From: an uncultured Campylobacter sp.
GTDB lineage: Bacteria; Campylobacterota; Campylobacteria; Campylobacterales; Campylobacteraceae
DNA: 7,054 bases
Direction: 5' to 3'
Assembly: GCA_905373295.1 (NCBI GenBank)
Contig: CAJPSJ010000103.1
Coordinates: 1 to 7,054 of the forward strand
This document shows positions 4,693-7,054 of this stretch, piece by piece. The position numbers were made by a program, and so were the translations under genes. Each line of letters opens with the position of its first letter. Position 1 is the stretch's first letter. The notes beneath the pieces were generated by a model, which saw only the letters and a list, made by a program, of their open reading frames with translations, was not told where the DNA came from and did not search any database.

Positions 4693-5783
4693 CAAAGCCC
4701 CTTTTTAAATTTTATCATCTTGAACTTCTCACCAAACTCCGCGCGCAGGTGATTAAACTGCAAAAGCGCGTTACGATAGCCTCTCTCGCCGCTTTTTTGC
4801 ATAAAAAGCTCTAAAAGCTCAGCTGCGCCGAAGTCCATCAAAGCCGCGATCTGTCTTTTAAAATCCGCCGTCACGGCGCCCGCGTCCTCAAACGCCGCGC
4901 GTAAAATTTCAAAATTTACGTCGTAGGTAAGATCGCTCTTGCCGTAAAAATCGCTTAAGTTTTGCACTTCAAAGAAGCTAAAAACCTCGTGGTTTCGGTA
5001 AATACGCAGGCTAAAATCGCCGCTAGCGCCCATCTGTCCGTAATCAAAGGCTATGAAATAAAACCGCTGCGCGCTAGCGCAAATTTCACGCGCAAAGAGA
5101 AAGTATCCGACCGGGATTTCGCCGCGCGAGATGCCGAATCTGCGCGCGAGGGTCAAAATTTCACGTCCTTTTATGGGGGCAAATTTTGCCGCACCGCTTT
5201 CGATAAAAAGCAGATTTTCGCCGTCCACCGCCTCGCATTTAAAGGTGTCGAAAAGCTCGTTCGCCACAAAGATCGCATCTTTAAATTTCGCCTCGTGCGC
5301 GCTTGTAAAATGCTTTAGCGCAATTTCGTCGCCGAAGCTCTCCGCGAAGCTCGCCCGCTGTAGCTCGCGCAGGCGCTCGTGCGGCTCGATGATCGTAAAG
5401 CTAAATTTATCAAGCGCCGCCGCACCGCCCAGCGTGAAGATAGCCTGCGCGATGTCGCAAAGCAGCCGCCCGTCGTGCGAGCCGATCTCTACGATAGCGA
5501 TTTTAGCGCTATCGTGCGACTTTTTTGCAGGCGCAGCGTCTAAATTTAACTCGCTCGCCGCAAGGTTTTGCCGCGATGCAGTTGGGCTAGGCACTGCGTC
5601 TAAGCTTGACTCTTGCGTCGCGCAAAAATCCGCGCTTAAGCGTAAAATTTCGCGCGCGATGCAAATACCAAAGAAGCTTCCTACGCTCACAGCAGTGTAA
5701 AAATCACCGCTCTTGCCGATTTTAGCGGTATTTGCGTAGTAGCTCTCGTTAAGCCAGCCCTCGAAAAAATCGCTAAATTTCAC
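4692..5783 (-). CDS. SAM-dependent methyltransferase, MidA/NDUFAF7 (DUF185) family
   Basis: A 363-residue protein of the family whose mitochondrial member NDUFAF7/MidA dimethylates an arginine of the complex I subunit NDUFS2. The bacterial target is not established, though the equivalent NADH dehydrogenase-type subunit is a reasonable guess. Visible blocks: SGDFYTAVSVGSFFG (25-39), as in the family's GDF-T entry motif; SAM-binding IVEIGSHDGRLL (97-108); FTIIEPHERLRELQ (129-142), with the ribose-binding acidic residue; and IFVANELFDTFKCEAV (171-186), matching the family's NE-hDA segment. Residues 53-93 are a low-complexity insertion just before the SAM loop, with an internal 20-residue repeat. 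The start is GTG at 5783, overlapping the argD stop as GTGA. No ATG lies nearby and the family N-terminus fits. The ribosome binding site is weak, so coupling to argD is likely. Confidence 0.85.
   Translation of the reverse strand: MKFSDFFEGWLNESYYANTAKIGKSGDFYTAVSVGSFFGICIAREILRLSADFCATQESSLDAVPSPTASRQNLAASELNLDAAPAKKSHDSAKIAIVEIGSHDGRLLCDIAQAIFTLGGAAALDKFSFTIIEPHERLRELQRASFAESFGDEIALKHFTSAHEAKFKDAIFVANELFDTFKCEAVDGENLLFIESGAAKFAPIKGREILTLARRFGISRGEIPVGYFLFAREICASAQRFYFIAFDYGQMGASGDFSLRIYRNHEVFSFFEVQNLSDFYGKSDLTYDVNFEILRAAFEDAGAVTADFKRQIAALMDFGAAELLELFMQKSGERGYRNALLQFNHLRAEFGEKFKMIKFKKGL
5505..5627 (-). repeat. low-complexity coding insertion with a 60-bp direct repeat in the MidA-type gene
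   Basis: This segment encodes residues 53-93, rich in Ala, Ser, Asp and Pro, directly before the SAM-binding loop. Plus-strand blocks at 5535-5552 and 5595-5612 match at 14 of 18 bases and start exactly 60 bases apart, so the encoded motif LDAVP (61-65) recurs as LDAAP (81-85) in the same frame. It looks like an in-frame tandem duplication of 20 codons that has since diverged. Confidence 0.55.
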
Positions 5784-6949
5784 GCTCGCACTATCTCATC
5801 CAAGCTCTTGCGCAGGCGCGCGAAGCCCTCTTTGATCTCCGGTTTTTTGATATTTAGCGCAGGCAAAAATCTAAGGGTGCGCTTGCCGGATTTTAGGATC
5901 AAAAGTCCGTTTTGCAGGGCCTTGTTAAAGATCTCGCCCAGATTTTTTTCATCGCGCAGCACGAGACCTTGCATCAGACCAAGCCCCACGCGCTTTTCGA
6001 TCAGGCTAGGATAGTCTGCGGCGAGCCCGTCTAGTTTTTTGATAAATCTTTTTATAGTCTTATCAAGCTTACCGCTCGCTTTTAAAAACTCTAGCTGCGA
6101 AAGCACCGCAAGCGCCGTAGAGGTCGCCAAAAAGTTACCGCCGAAGGTGCTGCCGTGCTCGCCCGGAGCGAAAATGTTTTGCTGCGCCACGCACGCGCCG
6201 ATCGGCACGCCGCCCGCAAGCCCTTTGGCAAAGGTGATGATGTCGGGGCGGATATCGTAAATTTGCGACGTCGCAAACTCGCCCGTGCGATATACGCCGC
6301 ACTGCACCTCGTCGGTGATCAAAAGCAGCTTTTTCTCTTTCAAAACCGCCGCCAGTCTTTGCACGCTCGCCCTATCCAGAGGCTTGATACCGCCCTCGCC
6401 CTGAACGAGCTCGATCATCACGGCGACGCTATTTTCATCGATATGCGCGATGATATCCTCGATATCGTCGAAAAATTTAAACCCGGGCATATAAGGCGCA
6501 AAAATTTCGGGATGAAATTTCTCCTGCCCCGTAGCTTGCAACGTCGCTAGCGTGCGGCCGTGAAAAGAATTTCGCAGAGTTAGAATTTCAAATTTTTTAT
6601 TAGGAAAATTTACGGTGCCGTATTTGCGCGCCATTTTGATCGCCGCTTCGTTCGCCTCCGCGCCAGAGTTACAAAACACGGCGTAGCTGCGATACCCCAA
6701 AAGCTCGCTAATCTTTTGAGCCAGGGCTTCTTGAGGTAGAATTCTATAGATATTCGAGCCGTGGATGATCTGCGCGGCTTGCGTGCCGATCGCTTCCAGC
6801 ACGATTTCATTTGCGTGCCCCAGGCAGTTTACGCCGATGCCCGCGCCGAAATCCACGTAATCCTTGCCCGCTTCATCATAGACTATCGAGCCCTCGCCTC
6901 TTACTAGCGCCACGTTTACGCGCGCGAAATTATCCATCAAATAGTTCAT
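5780..6949 (-). CDS. argD: acetylornithine aminotransferase (class III, PLP-dependent)
   Basis: ArgD converts N-acetylglutamate semialdehyde and glutamate to N2-acetylornithine and 2-oxoglutarate in cytoplasmic arginine synthesis; many ArgD enzymes also act in lysine synthesis. The 389-residue length is typical. Class III landmarks are present in order: VDFGAGIGVNCLGHAN (32-47), FCNSGAEANEAAIKMARKYG (92-111) binding the PLP phosphate, SFHGRT (128-133), ELVQGEGG (180-187), ITDEVQCGVYRTG (211-223) with Asp213 for the pyridine nitrogen, TFAKGLAGGVP (239-249) with Lys242 as the Schiff-base lysine, and GEHGSTFGGN (263-272). The ATG at 6949 overlaps the preceding stop as ATGA and has GGAG eight bases upstream; an ATG at codon 5 is less well placed. 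It is the second visible gene of the operon. Other class III enzymes such as succinylornithine aminotransferase are close relatives, but ArgD fits best. Confidence 0.92.
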   Translation of the reverse strand: MNYLMDNFARVNVALVRGEGSIVYDEAGKDYVDFGAGIGVNCLGHANEIVLEAIGTQAAQIIHGSNIYRILPQEALAQKISELLGYRSYAVFCNSGAEANEAAIKMARKYGTVNFPNKKFEILTLRNSFHGRTLATLQATGQEKFHPEIFAPYMPGFKFFDDIEDIIAHIDENSVAVMIELVQGEGGIKPLDRASVQRLAAVLKEKKLLLITDEVQCGVYRTGEFATSQIYDIRPDIITFAKGLAGGVPIGACVAQQNIFAPGEHGSTFGGNFLATSTALAVLSQLEFLKASGKLDKTIKRFIKKLDGLAADYPSLIEKRVGLGLMQGLVLRDEKNLGEIFNKALQNGLLILKSGKRTLRFLPALNIKKPEIKEGFARLRKSLDEIVRA

Positions 6950-7054
6950 TTTTTATACTCCACTTTAGGCAGATGCCAAGATTTGTAATAAGCCACCAAG
7001 CGAAACGCAACCCCCAAAACCAGCAAAATAATCACCGAAAAGGCGCCGCTAAGC
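6946..7054 (-). CDS. C-terminal end of a membrane protein, runs off the window
   Basis: From 7053 the minus strand reads 35 codons and a TGA at 6948-6946 that overlaps the argD ATG as ATGA. The peptide begins LSGAFSVIILLVLGVAFRLV, one transmembrane helix, followed by a short basic tail ending VEYKK. This points to a membrane protein with a cytoplasmic C-terminus. Too little is visible to name it. The 4-base overlap and the hydrophobic-then-basic pattern make it a real gene end. It would be the upstream neighbour of argD in the same operon, so the operon promoter is outside the window. Confidence 0.7.
   Translation of the reverse strand, partial: LSGAFSVIILLVLGVAFRLVAYYKSWHLPKVEYKK

Noticed and set aside
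4366..4695. TTG at 4695 as the start of the 108-residue protein
   Set aside because: The AAGGGG ribosome binding site would be only two bases away, whereas the ATG three bases later has good spacing and forms the usual TGATG junction.
5131..5700. Plus-strand open frame of 189 codons opposite the MidA-type methyltransferase
   Set aside because: It lies wholly antisense to a gene with clear family motifs, and its composition is the usual shadow of the opposite strand's codon use.
6155..6550. Plus-strand open frame of 131 codons opposite argD
   Set aside because: It is entirely antisense to the catalytic core of argD, has no family resemblance, and lacks its own expression signals.

Overview
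The window looks like chromosomal DNA of a Campylobacter-type epsilonproteobacterium (Campylobacterota). This is inferred from protein resemblance, very tight gene packing, extended -10 promoters without a clear -35 box, and a great abundance of the hexamer AAATTT in otherwise moderately GC-rich DNA. A higher-GC oral species of the C. gracilis / C. showae kind would fit, but the species is not proven.

Layout. (1) Positions 1-224, minus strand: the first 74 codons of a RidA-type imine/enamine deaminase. (2) Positions 225-1429: about 1.2 kb without a convincing gene. It is not featureless. From about 831 to 1326 it is a strongly decayed tandem array with a unit of about 20-24 bp and a core like GCRGYAARATCAG. 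It is followed by a four-unit 12-bp array (1337-1384) and a five-unit 11-bp array (1395-1449) that runs into the tauE stop codon. (3) Positions 1430-2191, minus: a YfcA-like TauE/SafE membrane transporter. (4) Positions 2301-2867, plus: an AT-rich membrane-anchored protein gene of unknown function, cut by one in-frame TAA at codon 77, with a good promoter and ribosome binding site. (5) Positions 2932-7054, minus: a six-gene chain in which every start overlaps the preceding stop. In transcription order these are a membrane protein (C-terminus only), argD, a MidA/NDUFAF7-family methyltransferase, a 108-residue receiver-like protein, rsmD and a TIGR02757 (DUF2400) protein.

How the genes work together. 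The minus-strand chain is probably one translationally coupled operon whose promoter lies outside the window. Its members join arginine biosynthesis (ArgD), 16S rRNA methylation (RsmD) and a presumed respiratory-complex-related methyltransferase, so it looks like a housekeeping operon rather than one pathway. The most unusual signals are the degenerate repeat zone next to tauE, two low-complexity peptide insertions in the neighbouring methyltransferases (one with a 60-bp internal duplication), the shrunken receiver-like protein, and the single-stop pseudogene. No mobile element, CRISPR array, tRNA or rRNA was seen.
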